DNA of 64,000 nt from Bythopirellula goksoeyrii (GTDB lineage: Bacteria; Planctomycetota; Planctomycetia; Pirellulales; Lacipirellulaceae), in the NCBI RefSeq assembly GCF_008065115.1, contig NZ_CP042913.1, forward strand, positions 4,971,257-5,035,256. Direction: 5' to 3'. Made by a program: the position numbers and the translations under genes. The notes beneath the pieces are model-generated. The model made no database searches. It had not been told where the DNA came from and saw only the letters and a program-made list of their open reading frames with translations. This document shows positions 25,901-35,401 of this stretch, one piece after another. How positions within the stretch are numbered: the first letter of the stretch is position 1; every line of letters starts with the position of its first letter.

Positions 25901-27699
25901 ATTCTTGTCGTGCCATTGAGATACTCGATCACTGGATCGTCCACCCGCGTGTCAAGGATGTCCCCATTGAACCAGGCACCAATCGTGTTGGGGATGAAAT
26001 TCCCTTCCCGGCGAGAAAGGGCATCCGACGCCACATTACCGCTGTCGGAAGCCCCCGTGGGCTGATGGATATGTACGCCTGGCAAACCAATCTCAGGTGT
26101 CACAGCGGCACGGTCACGGTCACTACCACCGTTGAAGACCGAGACACTATCAACCATTTGGGCAGTACCGTCAGCAAATGGACCAACGTCAAGGACACCC
26201 ACACTACCAAGTGGTGAGTCCACTGACTCTCTCGTGGCGTTAACGTATTCACCAACGGTGTCGTAGTCAGTTCCTTGAACGATTGGCACACTACTGCGAA
26301 CCAAAGCGTATGTCTGCGAATCGTCTTCCAGTCCACCGGCAACGGCGTCGAGCGCCGTTACGATCATTTCGTTGGTGTCAGGGTGGCTCGTGTAAACCCA
26401 GTCTGTGGGACGGAGCACGAGCAGGCCATTGGCACCAAATGTTTGCCCTGATAGATCGACTACCAAATCGGCCACACCACTGCCAGTCTGATCGGTGGTT
26501 CCTGCAGTTTCCTCTTCTTGGCCTTCGAAGACCACAAAGTAGTAGCCATTAAGTGACGCACCTGGAGTTCCGATTAGTTCGATATACTCGTGATTTGTCT
26601 CGTCGGTAATGATATTTTGCGGATCGCTGGCAGAGACATTCGCCAGCACTTCATTGATCAAAGCATCGTCGTCTGCGATGGTCAGTGTTGCAACCGATTT
26701 CGTTCCGATTGTCGCCCCACCAGTGGCATTGCTGAGAGTAACAGTGATTGTCTCGTTACCTTCCAACGCAGTGTCGCCGTTGATCACCACGTCAATAGTC
26801 TTACGTGTTTCACCGTCGGCGAATGTTACGGTATCTGTATTCGCAACGAAGTCGCCACCCCCTGCAGTACCGGCGGCTACGGTATAGGTCGCACTCACCT
26901 CACCGGCAACGCCACCCAGTCGGCTGATGGTCACTTGCGCAGTTGTAGGACCCGAGTTACCTTCGGCCTGCACCAGTTTTGTCTCGATAAATTCGATGTT
27001 GCCAGCTCCACTTGGTGCCGTGTAGTCCACTGTAAGTTTTGGACGGTCGGCAACGGCAGCTTCGGAGGTCTCAAAGTCCCATCCGTCGGTAGCAGTACTT
27101 TCAAGGAGCCAACCTAGATTCTCCTGACCTGCAGCCCAGTTTTGCAACGAACGGGTCACATCGAAGCTCATCACGCCCGTATTGGGATCAAAAAGAATAG
27201 CGTCAGGCGGAACTCCCGTAGCTTCTCCCTCAGAAGATTGGACACCCCCGATCTCTCCGAAGCTATTCCAAGTTGACAATCCTTCGGACCAGTCTTCAAG
27301 CATTCGATAGAGGCTCATCTGAACTTGGGCAGTAGACGAGTTGACCACACTTACTTGAAGCGTTGCCGAGTTTATGGTTGAACCCAATGGCACCTGGCCC
27401 GCGAGACTACCTATGATATCGTTGAATCGCAAAAGCCCCTGTCGAACACCATTCGCATCCTGTTGATCGGGGCTGATGCTAGTTTCTGAACCAAAGTTGC
27501 TATCGGGGCTAATAGAGTAGAGGACCGTATCCTCAGTGTTCGAATACCCACCTACACCGTCTTGAAACGACGTAGCGGAAAGCATTTGACGAGACTCCAG
27601 CAACTCAAAGGTATGGTTTGTCCGCTTAGAATTGCGGTAGTTGCTATTCGACTTTTGGGAGCGTCTTCTGCTGAACGGAGAGCGGTTTTTCTTGGCCAT
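22987..27699 (-). CDS. Giant secreted Calx-beta/lamin-tail/DNRLRE protein with dockerin
   Basis: A 1570-residue extracellular protein. After a basic leader comes HTFELLESRQMLSATSF (about residues 28-44), the planctomycete export/anchor motif. The body is two similar halves. First half: a DNRLRE-type beta domain (SFQDGVGGYSNTEDTVLYS to about 230), a Calx-beta domain (GNETITVTLSNATGGATIG), and a lamin-tail-like domain (HEYIELIGTPGASLNGYYFV). Then a second Calx-beta, DNRLRE, Calx-beta and lamin-tail series. A dockerin-like pair of calcium loops follows (DFDGDGDVDGRDFLAWQRGF and DNDMDVDGEDLTVW), then an acidic tail of about 100 residues. ATG at 27699 has AGGAT upstream. Probably a calcium-binding cell-surface or adhesion protein; single gene. 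Confidence 0.9.
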   Translation of the reverse strand: MAKKNRSPFSRRRSQKSNSNYRNSKRTNHTFELLESRQMLSATSFQDGVGGYSNTEDTVLYSISPDSNFGSETSISPDQQDANGVRQGLLRFNDIIGSLAGQVPLGSTINSATLQVSVVNSSTAQVQMSLYRMLEDWSEGLSTWNSFGEIGGVQSSEGEATGVPPDAILFDPNTGVMSFDVTRSLQNWAAGQENLGWLLESTATDGWDFETSEAAVADRPKLTVDYTAPSGAGNIEFIETKLVQAEGNSGPTTAQVTISRLGGVAGEVSATYTVAAGTAGGGDFVANTDTVTFADGETRKTIDVVINGDTALEGNETITVTLSNATGGATIGTKSVATLTIADDDALINEVLANVSASDPQNIITDETNHEYIELIGTPGASLNGYYFVVFEGQEEETAGTTDQTGSGVADLVVDLSGQTFGANGLLVLRPTDWVYTSHPDTNEMIVTALDAVAGGLEDDSQTYALVRSSVPIVQGTDYDTVGEYVNATRESVDSPLGSVGVLDVGPFADGTAQMVDSVSVFNGGSDRDRAAVTPEIGLPGVHIHQPTGASDSGNVASDALSRREGNFIPNTIGAWFNGDILDTRVDDPVIEYLNGTTRISVVAPGGSVLTPGTTNTLRNVTVSSAVSSVDEAGGPMVTFTVTRTGDVSQAIDVQYTTVNGTAQAGADYVAQSGTLSFAINEDTKEVMVQVIDDGIAEGFETFSLQLTAVDTPFLITENIATVTINDADVLVATFQDGVNGYFGTDDSYVDGENQFAQLGLDSKVIVDDAAGDPDFGGAEGADIRPQQGLLKFEDVFGAGLGQVPVGAQVFGGFLTLNVTNNSSSSAGIELYRMLQNWDELASWIDPQGTLGNSIVNGITPDGIEATSVADSIVTFPGQAGKVQVPLNQATLQAWSTGSLDNFGWSIVSDSDSSWEFSSSDVSVVNLRPELTILYTAPSGAGEFALVEAKQEVNEGGIATVKVQRVGGSTGAASIDYSITTGTAQAGDISGATSGTLNFANGELFKTFQVQTVGDNTLETNETVNITLNNGAVAAGLGAATLTIRDNDASLTSPPVLVSEIVYNQPGNDGGAELFELTGTPGAALGSFYAVVIAGDIGADQGATDLVVDLGQYEVGANGTVLIGSQNNFAWDVPAGTTFIGLPELDVEFLGGNDNGTSTYALVYSPFTPLHTGRFDYDWNNNGGLELPVGAEIVDSIAIRDNSSTDSTYGGGANTLQTNPTSSYDAVSRLPGTTARNNAASWYGADLFGSNDALIYDDNFSTGLPSVGAAVTPGELNTGTDLQNPIATIDSVDTSSGVVIHFNGTVSQVLVGDGTSYEGPGVGPGISVTKTDGTQIPGVNPLPVVSGFGTSSLSLSFLGTGTIGGQLPAGTYNLNFIGDSVVANGRALDAAGTGSPSNTSIQISVASTGSSADFDGDGDVDGRDFLAWQRGFGKPAAVKADGDADNDMDVDGEDLTVWQGQYDTTPPLVAFSTASDEAEPAPEVATASFAFTGNAWVALPTALATAGVTDAVFEAEFSAVPSRSIETETIDAAFTSNVVDPLDSLSSEVEEESAFDDAFADWDELTFVAV

Positions 27700-27979
27700 G
27701 AGAGAGTTATCCTGCTGATATCAAGGTGAAGAAGTAAGAGTCTCTTAGGAAGAACGAAGTAATGTGGTTGAATCTGCTGCGAGTGTATTGATGTTTTGTG
27801 AAGTTTCAGTAGTCGCATGTGTTAATTTTGTGTGTGTTCTATTTCTTTCAAAATTGCCCTGGAATTCCTGCGCATCAATGGAAGGAATAGATCTTTAAGA
27901 AGCCTTTCCATGGCAGGTTTGCAGAATCTAGAGTTCGATTTGTACGCCATGCCACACTCTGAGTTCCGATCCGGTCAAG

Positions 27980-29191
27980 CTAGTGGTCAACTGCCTCGGC
28001 ACCGTTTCGAGTACAGACAGCCTGCCACACATCTTCGTTGATCTCCGATTCAACAAAGTGCACAGACGCATCTCCTCTTGCCGAGTTGACTCCGCCAGGA
28101 TGCGAGCTGCGGGTAGCGGCGAAAGTAAAGCCACCGTTTTGCCCCTTATCAGAACAGGGCATTTGCGTAGCAACAGAGGAATTCTGTATTCCAGATCCGC
28201 AGGCGGGAATATCGTCAGGCGTTTCCGAATTTGGTGGAGTAAGGCCGCTAAAGACACTAGCCCCCATCCCTGGCACCATCCAAGTCCCTCGCCAATCATC
28301 ATTGCCAGTCATACCAAGATCACCCGACCCTTGCGCGTTTTCCTCGTTCCACGCAAGCACCTCGCTCAACAATATCGTGTTAGACATTCCATCTGGCACC
28401 TGCGCAATACTGACACCCCGCCCCATGCGAGCTGTAGAGGGATTTTTATCGACTCGAACCATACCGAAGACCCCATTCAGCAAATCAGGGGGCCCCTGGA
28501 CGATCTTATTGTCTTGAGACGGCTCTCTGCGAATGTCGTTCATTGACTGAAGATTGTAGGGTTTAGACCCTGGAGGCGTCGCGTGGATCATGTACCCACC
28601 GCCAAAGCAGACCGCGTAATTGCCTTTCTTCAGGTGCCCCAAAGCCACACCAGTTGTCCCATCATCGTCGTCATTAAAATAAGTGTCAGTTTTTCCCGTG
28701 TCGGTACTAGGACAAAGCATGAAGTCCGCAATATGTGCTCCCAGCCCAGTGCCATTTCCACCATTCTCAGTCTCACGCTTCGCGTCCCAATTATCTGCTG
28801 GGTTAGCTTCTTGGAAGTTTTGCGGATCATTGAGAGCCTGGCTGGCGATGCCCGAAAGTGCCTGCTGTTCAATGTAGGGCAATATCTGCACGTACCAATT
28901 TGGCCCGTAGCACTCCGCGTTCTCAACTTGAGTACCACTCACATGAAACGACAGTGGCCCTCCATACCACTCAGTACAAGTAGGTCCCCCCGGTGGCAGT
29001 CGCCCCTGCGCTGATTCGAAATTCAATATTGCTAGTCCCAATTGCTTTTGGTTGTTAACACATGTGTTGCGGCGAGCTGCTTCCCGAGCAGCCTGTATTG
29101 CTGGTAGCAGCAGAGCAACAAGTACCCCAATGATGGCGATTACCACCAAAAGTTCGACTAAGGTAAAACCGCAGCGGAAGGCTTTTTTCAT
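27980..29191 (-). CDS. DUF1559 protein with type IV pilin-like N-terminus
   Basis: A 403-residue DUF1559 protein. The prepilin-like motif [20 protein letters not shown] and [20 protein letters not shown] open the protein; the C-terminal H-x9-DG-like signature appears as [25 protein letters not shown] precedes the ATG. It is longer than the copy at 6653-7558 and has a cysteine-rich middle ([24 protein letters not shown]). It lies downstream of nothing obvious and ahead of the giant surface protein on the same strand, 280 bases apart. Function unknown; presumably exported and processed like a pseudopilin. Confidence 0.92.
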   Translation of the reverse strand: MKKAFRCGFTLVELLVVIAIIGVLVALLLPAIQAAREAARRNTCVNNQKQLGLAILNFESAQGRLPPGGPTCTEWYGGPLSFHVSGTQVENAECYGPNWYVQILPYIEQQALSGIASQALNDPQNFQEANPADNWDAKRETENGGNGTGLGAHIADFMLCPSTDTGKTDTYFNDDDDGTTGVALGHLKKGNYAVCFGGGYMIHATPPGSKPYNLQSMNDIRREPSQDNKIVQGPPDLLNGVFGMVRVDKNPSTARMGRGVSIAQVPDGMSNTILLSEVLAWNEENAQGSGDLGMTGNDDWRGTWMVPGMGASVFSGLTPPNSETPDDIPACGSGIQNSSVATQMPCSDKGQNGGFTFAATRSSHPGGVNSARGDASVHFVESEINEDVWQAVCTRNGAEAVDH

Positions 29192-29514
29192 TGAGAAAAT
29201 CCTTATCTCAGCGAATGGTGAATCGGTGTGTAAAAACGCGCTGCCACTCTTGGCGGCAATGCCGTAGTGAGGGCCCCGTCGTGGGATACTCGATGGCTCA
29301 CTTGCGTGTGGTCGGATTCTAGAAATCGATTGCGAAGATCGTGCTTGGAATTCGTTAATTCCGTGTTAGCTTTTTGGGAAGAAGAAGTCGGGCTAACCAA
29401 CTGGGCTGGTCGCCGCTGAAACTGGAGAGATTTGTTCAGCGAGAGAAGGGAGATAAACTTCGCAAAATACGATTACTTGCCTGAGGTCAACTCAATGTTC
29501 GACTGAGCTGATTG
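29192..29514. other. Intergenic region, no gene seen
   Basis: Lies between the end of the NADH dehydrogenase gene and the start of the DUF1559 gene, both on the minus strand, so it should contain the latter's promoter. I see a short hairpin near 29248-29266 (GCCACTCTTGGCGGC) but no RNA or protein gene. Confidence 0.4.
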
Positions 29515-30846
29515 TTAAGGAGTGTTCGGACTGGCCAATTCTGCGATTTCACTTGTCGATTTCTCGCCAGTTATCAAGCGGGCCGAACGATCATGTGTGA
29601 AATAACTCCATCCCCATTGCAGCAATACGAGCAGGCGATTGCGGAAGGTGACGATGTTCATCAGATGGATCAACAGCCACAGCAACCAGGCAAATAAACC
29701 TGAAAAGTGAAAGCGACCCAACTCGGCCACAGCGGAACTCTTGCCAATCGTCGCCAGACTTCCTCGATGGTTGAAGTGAAAATGAGGTGTTGGACGATTC
29801 CGCAGGCGGTTATTGATTAGCTTCGCTGCATATTTCCCTTGGGAAATCGCCACCGGTGCAACTCCTGGCAGCGGCTTACCCTCCTTGTCGAGGCAATTCG
29901 CCATGTCGCCTAGAACGAGGATTTCAGGATACCCCGCTAGACATAGGTCGGGATCAACAGCAATCTTCCCCGCCCGGTCCAGTTCAAGTCCCGTGGCCAC
30001 AGCTAGTTTTTTCGCTAGTGGCGAAGTCTCAACCCCCGCTGCCCAGAGGACCGTTTTCGTCGGAATGGTTTCCTTTCCAGCTTCTGTTCTGAGCCGAACC
30101 ATCGCATCGGTAATCTCTTCGACGCTGGCATTCGTGCGAACGGTTACGCCCAGCTTCTCCAGAGCACGCTGCCCTTTCTCAGAGAGATCTGCCGGGTAGG
30201 AAGAGAGCACCCGGTCGCCCGCCTCGATCAGCAGAATTCGAGCATCCGAGGGGTCAATGTGGCGGAAATCTTCCTTAAGACTGTGCCGGGCGATCTCCGC
30301 GAGGGCACCCGCGAGTTCCACCCCCGTCGGACCTGCACCGACGATTACAAAGTTCAATAAGCGACGTCGCTCGCTCGCGTCCTGAGATAGTTCGGCCGCT
30401 TCGAAAGCGGAGAGCACACGACGACGAATCTCTGTTGCGTCTTCAATGGTCTTCAGTCCAGGCGCCAGAGTTTCCCATTCAGGATGACCAAAGTAGCTGT
30501 GCCGAGAACCGGCAGCGACCACTAGCGTGTCATATTTCAGTTCACCTCCAAAAACGCAAACTGAGCGATTTTGCACGTCTATGTCGGTCACTTCTTCCAT
30601 GAGGACCTGGCAATTCGCTTGTTTGCCTAGGAGTCCTCGTAAGGGAGCCGCGATGTTGGCTGGCGATAAACCGCCGGTGGCAACTTGGTATAGGAGCGGC
30701 TGAAAGAGATGAAAATTCCGACGATCGATGAGCGTGACATCAACAGGGGCGCCCCGCAACCGACTTGCAGCAGTAAAACCGGCGAATCCACCTCCGATAA
30801 TTACTACCTGATGTCGCCGTATCGTATTGTCCGTCTTGTTTGCCAT
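29515..30846 (-). CDS. ndh: Type II NADH:quinone oxidoreductase (NDH-2)
   Basis: A single-subunit flavoprotein that passes electrons from NADH to quinone without pumping protons. The FAD-binding loop is VVIIGGGFAGFTAASRL near the N-terminus, followed by NFHLFQPLLYQVATGGLSP (a typical NDH-2 motif); the NADH-binding loop is NFVIVGAGPTGVELAGAL, and the second FAD contact is LVLGDMANCLDKEGKPLPGV with VAPVAISQGKYAA. The C-terminal FAWLLWLLIHLMNIVTFRNR is the hydrophobic membrane-binding helix. ATG at 30846 has AAGGAAG upstream and is preferred to ATG at 30864. Just downstream of two MFS transporter genes on the same strand (57-base gap), so it may be co-transcribed. Confidence 0.93.
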   Translation of the reverse strand: MANKTDNTIRRHQVVIIGGGFAGFTAASRLRGAPVDVTLIDRRNFHLFQPLLYQVATGGLSPANIAAPLRGLLGKQANCQVLMEEVTDIDVQNRSVCVFGGELKYDTLVVAAGSRHSYFGHPEWETLAPGLKTIEDATEIRRRVLSAFEAAELSQDASERRRLLNFVIVGAGPTGVELAGALAEIARHSLKEDFRHIDPSDARILLIEAGDRVLSSYPADLSEKGQRALEKLGVTVRTNASVEEITDAMVRLRTEAGKETIPTKTVLWAAGVETSPLAKKLAVATGLELDRAGKIAVDPDLCLAGYPEILVLGDMANCLDKEGKPLPGVAPVAISQGKYAAKLINNRLRNRPTPHFHFNHRGSLATIGKSSAVAELGRFHFSGLFAWLLWLLIHLMNIVTFRNRLLVLLQWGWSYFTHDRSARLITGEKSTSEIAELASPNTP

Positions 30847-30903
30847 GGGAAATTCTTCCTTCACAAATCAAGACGGAACAAGCCTCGTAATGGTTCAGCC
30901 AAT

Positions 30904-32247
30904 TCAGTCCGGCAGGGGTTTGCCTTTCGTTTCCGGCGCAAATGGCAATACCAGGAGACCCAGCACGAATATGCCGCACATCGTTAACCCTGCATTGCGA
31001 AGCGGTTCAGCCGTGTCGGCATACACTTGGCCCGTGAGCCAGCCTAGCAAGAATGGCCCCACAGCAGCCACGAATCGGCCCACGTTATAGCAAAAGCTCG
31101 TTCCGGTACTCCTTAAGTGGGTGGGGAACAATTCAGGAAAATAAATCGCGTAACCAGCGAACAGCGACAGAATGCAGAACCCCATGATCGGCACCATCCA
31201 AAATACCTGATGGAATTCTGTCAAGAAATAAAAGACCGATGCCGTGCTCAACATCGCAGCAATGAACGCAATTGCAAAAGTCGGTTTACGACCCATCCGC
31301 TGGGCAAGTATCGCAAAACCATACATACCAAACGCCGCACCGATGTTCATCATCATCGAGGCGATTCCCTTCCAGTGGGCAACGGACCCAGCTACTTGAA
31401 CCTCTGTTTGACCATCGGCGATGAACTTCTCCTTCATCACGTTGCCGACGAGATCGAAAGTGAAAAACGCGATGCCCCAAAGTCCGACAATGCCTGAAAA
31501 AGCAAGTCCCAAACCGATGAACGCATGCTTGCGCCATGTGGGATGCCCAAACAGTTCTCGATAGGAACCAAGCTTGCGAGCAGTATCTCCCTCAAGCGAG
31601 GCCTGTTGCCAACGCTCAGGCTCCTTCAGTCGAGCTCGAATCACAAGCGCTAAGAGGGCTGGTATAGCCCCGACGACAAACATGGGACGCCACACACTGT
31701 CGACGAGGCCATGCTCATGGAGCGAACCCATTGTTATCCCAATCAGTGCCGCCGACACATTTCCGATTGCTGAGAGAGCTTGCAATATACTCAGGCAATA
31801 GGGACGTGCTCGATCCGGCATCACTTCAGCTACCAATGCGACCCCCACGGCAAATTCTCCCCCCACCCCGAGGCCAGTCATAAAGCGGTACAACGAAAAA
31901 TCCCAGAAGCCGACACTCAATGCGCTCAGACCCGTAAAAAGAGAGTACAGCAGAATCGTTATGATCATCGTCTTGGCACGGCCGATGCGATCTCCCATCA
32001 CGCCGAAGACAAGTCCGCCAATCGCCCAGCCCATCAAAAAAATTGCGGTCGCATAACCACCGGCTTCGTCGATTTGTGCTTGGGTTGGGGTTCCGGGTAG
32101 CAATTCCGCCATCGCCGGTTGGCGCGCCAGAATGAATAGTTGTTGGTCGAGGCAATCAAACAGCCAGCCCAGCGCAGCGACCAGCAACACGAACCATTGA
32201 TAACCGTTGAGCTCTCGATACCAACGGTAACGTCCTTCAGTTGTCAT
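30904..32247 (-). CDS. MFS transporter (AAHS/sugar-acid porter-like)
   Basis: A 447-residue transporter with the twelve-helix major facilitator pattern. The loop 2-3 signature GVMGDRIGRAKTMI and the central RFMTGLGVGGEFAVGVALVAE are of the type seen in the aromatic-acid/sugar porter branches; AILAQRMGRKPTFA is the matching loop 8-9 motif and PELFPTHLRSTGTSF the loop 10 motif. Its start overlaps the end of the upstream MFS gene by four bases (ATGA type), so they are co-translated. The substrate cannot be read from sequence; having two such genes together suggests two related solutes or a heteromeric arrangement. Confidence 0.9.
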   Translation of the reverse strand: MTTEGRYRWYRELNGYQWFVLLVAALGWLFDCLDQQLFILARQPAMAELLPGTPTQAQIDEAGGYATAIFLMGWAIGGLVFGVMGDRIGRAKTMIITILLYSLFTGLSALSVGFWDFSLYRFMTGLGVGGEFAVGVALVAEVMPDRARPYCLSILQALSAIGNVSAALIGITMGSLHEHGLVDSVWRPMFVVGAIPALLALVIRARLKEPERWQQASLEGDTARKLGSYRELFGHPTWRKHAFIGLGLAFSGIVGLWGIAFFTFDLVGNVMKEKFIADGQTEVQVAGSVAHWKGIASMMMNIGAAFGMYGFAILAQRMGRKPTFAIAFIAAMLSTASVFYFLTEFHQVFWMVPIMGFCILSLFAGYAIYFPELFPTHLRSTGTSFCYNVGRFVAAVGPFLLGWLTGQVYADTAEPLRNAGLTMCGIFVLGLLVLPFAPETKGKPLPD

Positions 32248-33737
32248 ACCGACTCCATTTCATCGATCGAATTGGCACCAGGTTCTGGCAACAGGCAACT
32301 TAGCAAGAGATTACAAGCGATCAAGGTGAAGGCGACTCCGGCCGCCACGATTGCGGTCTTCGCTGCAGGAGTGGCACCAGGGACGAATCCCAGCGTTGCG
32401 ATGACCTGAGTAACATACGCAAACGGAGTCCCCAACATGCGGCCACCAATATTCGCGGCAAAACTCTCACCAGTGCCCCGCAGATGGACCGGGAACACAT
32501 GAGGCAAATAATTTCCCCAGAAACTGAACACAGCCACGGTGCAGAAGCCCGCAAGGAAGATTCCTATGCCCAGTAGCGAAACGCTCACATTATGAAAACC
32601 GGGGATCCAACTCAGATCTCCCGTCCAAAAGACGGACTCGTGACCTAGATAATAGCCGTAAAACACTAACGGTAAAATGATTAATCCGGGGATTAAAAAG
32701 AAGCGGAGCAAGTGGCGGCGACTGACAAAATGCACCACCAGCAGGGCCAGGGCAAAGCGACCGAATAGCCCGCCGAGTTCTTGCGATTTGGTGTAGTTGG
32801 CCGTGATCACCTGGCGAGATTTCCCTGCCGCAATTTTCGCCTGGAGTTCAGGTTTCCCTTCACCAGCAGCCTGCATCCTCGCTTGCACGGTATCAAGCCC
32901 TGGCAATATCTGCGGCAACTGCTGAAGGGCGCCGAAGGCAACGCCATAGCTACACGCAAACATCAGGGTGGTGACAATTGTCGTACGTTTGAGCTTGGGA
33001 GAGAACAACTCAGCGATGCTGGGTCGTTGCAACGTTCCTGCGGCTTTCTTCGCAGACCACTTGGGAGATTCGGGTAAAAAGGGGCGAATCACTATCAACG
33101 GGATTGCGGGGAGAATGCCGCTCATCATCGTGTAGCGCCAATCGGCATGTTGGCCGATAGGTTCAATCGTACCCCACACAGATTGCAGGAATTCGGGGAT
33201 CTGAAGAGCAGGAAAACCCGTGGCATGCCGAGCTATGACACCGTTGGCAAAAGCCACCAACAATCCACCGAAAGAAGAAAAAGCCTGAGTGTAGCCGAGC
33301 ACCTTCTCGCGCTGGACGGGATCATCAAACAGTTCCGCCAACCATGCCACTGCCGCCACGAATTCAACGCACACTCCAATGAACGTGGTAGTGCGAAAGA
33401 AGAGCAACATCCACAGGCTTGTCGAAAACCCCGACATAAAAGCCGACGTTGCATAAAGTAGAATACTCCAGGTGAGCACGCGTCGGCGACCAAAACGATC
33501 CGTCAGATAGCCTCCCAAGAGCCCAAAAATCCCACCGCAGACTGCCGGCACATAAAACAGCAGACCAAACCAACGAGCAAACTCCGGAGTCCCCGGCGAG
33601 ATCCCCCCCAACTCCATCAACGCGTTGCGTGCCACTAAAGGCAACATCAGCAGTTCATAAATATCAAACGCAAAACCAATCGCGGCAATGATACAGACCA
33701 GCCACTGGACTGATGTGAGTCGTTTGGTTTCAGGCAT
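32244..33737 (-). CDS. MFS transporter, first of an overlapping pair
   Basis: An MFS protein with GGYLTDRFGRRRVLTWS between helices 2 and 3, TTFIGVCVEFVAAVAWLAELF in helix 4, and HVFPVHLRGTGESFAANIGG near helix 11. ATG at 33737 (MPETKRLTSVQWL) has AAGGAATTCCGG directly upstream and fits the family start; the open frame to 33806 adds 23 unlikely residues. The loop between helices 6 and 9 holds a long hydrophilic insert (VQARMQAAGEGKPELQAK). It ends four bases inside the next MFS gene. Substrate unknown. Confidence 0.9.
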   Translation of the reverse strand: MPETKRLTSVQWLVCIIAAIGFAFDIYELLMLPLVARNALMELGGISPGTPEFARWFGLLFYVPAVCGGIFGLLGGYLTDRFGRRRVLTWSILLYATSAFMSGFSTSLWMLLFFRTTTFIGVCVEFVAAVAWLAELFDDPVQREKVLGYTQAFSSFGGLLVAFANGVIARHATGFPALQIPEFLQSVWGTIEPIGQHADWRYTMMSGILPAIPLIVIRPFLPESPKWSAKKAAGTLQRPSIAELFSPKLKRTTIVTTLMFACSYGVAFGALQQLPQILPGLDTVQARMQAAGEGKPELQAKIAAGKSRQVITANYTKSQELGGLFGRFALALLVVHFVSRRHLLRFFLIPGLIILPLVFYGYYLGHESVFWTGDLSWIPGFHNVSVSLLGIGIFLAGFCTVAVFSFWGNYLPHVFPVHLRGTGESFAANIGGRMLGTPFAYVTQVIATLGFVPGATPAAKTAIVAAGVAFTLIACNLLLSCLLPEPGANSIDEMESV

Positions 33738-34132
33738 CCGGAATTCCTTACAAGGAGAGGCAGGAGTAGAACGGCAGGGAAGACTGGCAAGGCTAGGAGT
33801 GGCCAATCATAACCGATTGCCACGGAAACGAGTAGGGCATACAGAAAGCGGAAACGATTCCCGCAAGTCCCGGCAGTTTAAAAGGAAAAATACCTAGGCC
33901 CGAAGCCATCGAGCTGCGTCTGCACTAGGTGACCAACTTGCGTCCAACTTAGCCTCTAAGAAAGTGCAGGTTGCGGGAATCTCCCGGGAATCACGATTGA
34001 AGTTTCCAGACAGGCGTGAGTACTGTAACTCTGCCGTGCCAATGCATTGCTACCAAAGGATGCATTACTGCGTATTGCCTTCCAATCCATCCAACGATGT
34101 CGGCACATACGAACAGTGATTTCCGCATCCAG
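33738..34132. other. Intergenic region upstream of the MFS pair
   Basis: About 395 bases between the aminotransferase gene's stop and the first MFS gene's start, all on the minus strand. It must carry the promoter of the MFS unit. No repeat, RNA gene or credible small frame was noticed. Confidence 0.4.
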
Positions 34133-35401
34133 CTAGGAAAGAATCCGGTCTAGAGAAGCAAGCAACTGATCGACTTCGTCGAGCGTGTTGTAGTGCACCA
34201 ATCCCACACGTACGGCACTCCCTTTGTCGATGATCCCCAACGCCGTGACGGCCTCCACGGCAAAGTTGTGTCCCTGCCAAACGAAGATATTCTCCTCCGC
34301 CAAGGCCTTCGCAATGCGGTCTGGAGAGTCGCCCTCAACGATGAAGGAAACCGTCGGGACACGCCTGCCGAATGCCTGAGGATCCGTAATGCCCAAAATC
34401 TTTAATCCCGAGTACCTCTGTAAACCGGTGATCAAGTGGCTGGTAAGTTCGGTCTCGTAGTTGAAGAGGCAGTCCATCGCGGCATGTACTGCTTGCCGGC
34501 GCTCATTGAAATGCTTGTAGCGTTCATGGTACGACCCCGCCATCGAATTACCGATCCAGGCAAAGTATTCTACCGCCGCCGTGACTCCCGCAGCGCACTC
34601 GTGATTCTGGGTGCCAGTTTCAAACGCTTCGGGCATTTCATTGGGTGCAGGTCGAACCTTGTAAGGTTCCAACTTTTCCATCAGCTCACGACGTCCATAA
34701 AGCACACCCTGATGTGGACCGAAAAACTTATAGGGGGAGCAAACCAGAAAATCGCAATCGAGATCTTGCACATCGGTCGAAACATGCGGCACTGATTGAA
34801 CCGCGTCGATGTAAGTCCACACTCCCGCCGCTTTCGCGATTGCGCAGATGGACTTGATGGGATGAATCGTGCCAGTCAGATTGCTGGCTCCCCCGATACA
34901 GAGCAGCCGCGTCTTCGATGTGATCATTTGGCTCAACTCGTTCAGATCGAACTCGAACGTTTCCAGATTGAAAGGCAACCACTTCACCTCTAGACCAATG
35001 TCTCTCGCGAGATGCAACCAGGGCGCAACGTTGGCATCATGATCCATCCGCGTCAGAATGATTTCCTCGCCCGGCGACAGCAGCTTGCCTAAGGAGCGGG
35101 AAATGTGCAGCGTGATCGTGGTCATGTTCTGACCATAGACGATGTCCTCCGCAGCAGGTGCATTAAGCAAGTCTGCCACCGCGCACCTCATTTCGTCCAT
35201 CACAGCATCCGCTTTGACAGACGTAGCAAAGTAACCGCCCAAATTGGCGTTCCGCTCGTAAAGGCATTCGCTGATCCGGTCGACAACCGTTTTAGGCACC
35301 TGCGTACCACCCGGATTGTCGAAGTAAATCCGCAGCTTTCCACCATCGACAATTGCCAGCGAAGGAAACATCTCTCTTACTCTCTCGACGTCGTATTGCA
35401 T
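34133..35401 (-). CDS. Cysteine desulfurase-like class V aminotransferase (VC1184 subfamily)
   Basis: A 422-residue pyridoxal-phosphate enzyme of the cysteine desulfurase fold. The start YFDNPGGTQVPKTVVDRISE replaces the usual YLDNAATTPxP; RMDHDANVAPWLHLARD, YIDAVQSVPHVSTDVQDLDC and the lysine loop CSPYKFFGPHQGVLYGR (Schiff-base Lys) all fit the VC1184-type branch, and FETGTQNHECAAGVTAAVEY is also typical. These proteins resemble SufS but lack a proven role in iron-sulfur assembly. ATG at 35401 has AAGGAT upstream. No suf genes are near; it stands alone between intergenic regions. Fold and cofactor are secure, substrate is not. Confidence 0.9.
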   Translation of the reverse strand: MQYDVERVREMFPSLAIVDGGKLRIYFDNPGGTQVPKTVVDRISECLYERNANLGGYFATSVKADAVMDEMRCAVADLLNAPAAEDIVYGQNMTTITLHISRSLGKLLSPGEEIILTRMDHDANVAPWLHLARDIGLEVKWLPFNLETFEFDLNELSQMITSKTRLLCIGGASNLTGTIHPIKSICAIAKAAGVWTYIDAVQSVPHVSTDVQDLDCDFLVCSPYKFFGPHQGVLYGRRELMEKLEPYKVRPAPNEMPEAFETGTQNHECAAGVTAAVEYFAWIGNSMAGSYHERYKHFNERRQAVHAAMDCLFNYETELTSHLITGLQRYSGLKILGITDPQAFGRRVPTVSFIVEGDSPDRIAKALAEENIFVWQGHNFAVEAVTALGIIDKGSAVRVGLVHYNTLDEVDQLLASLDRILS

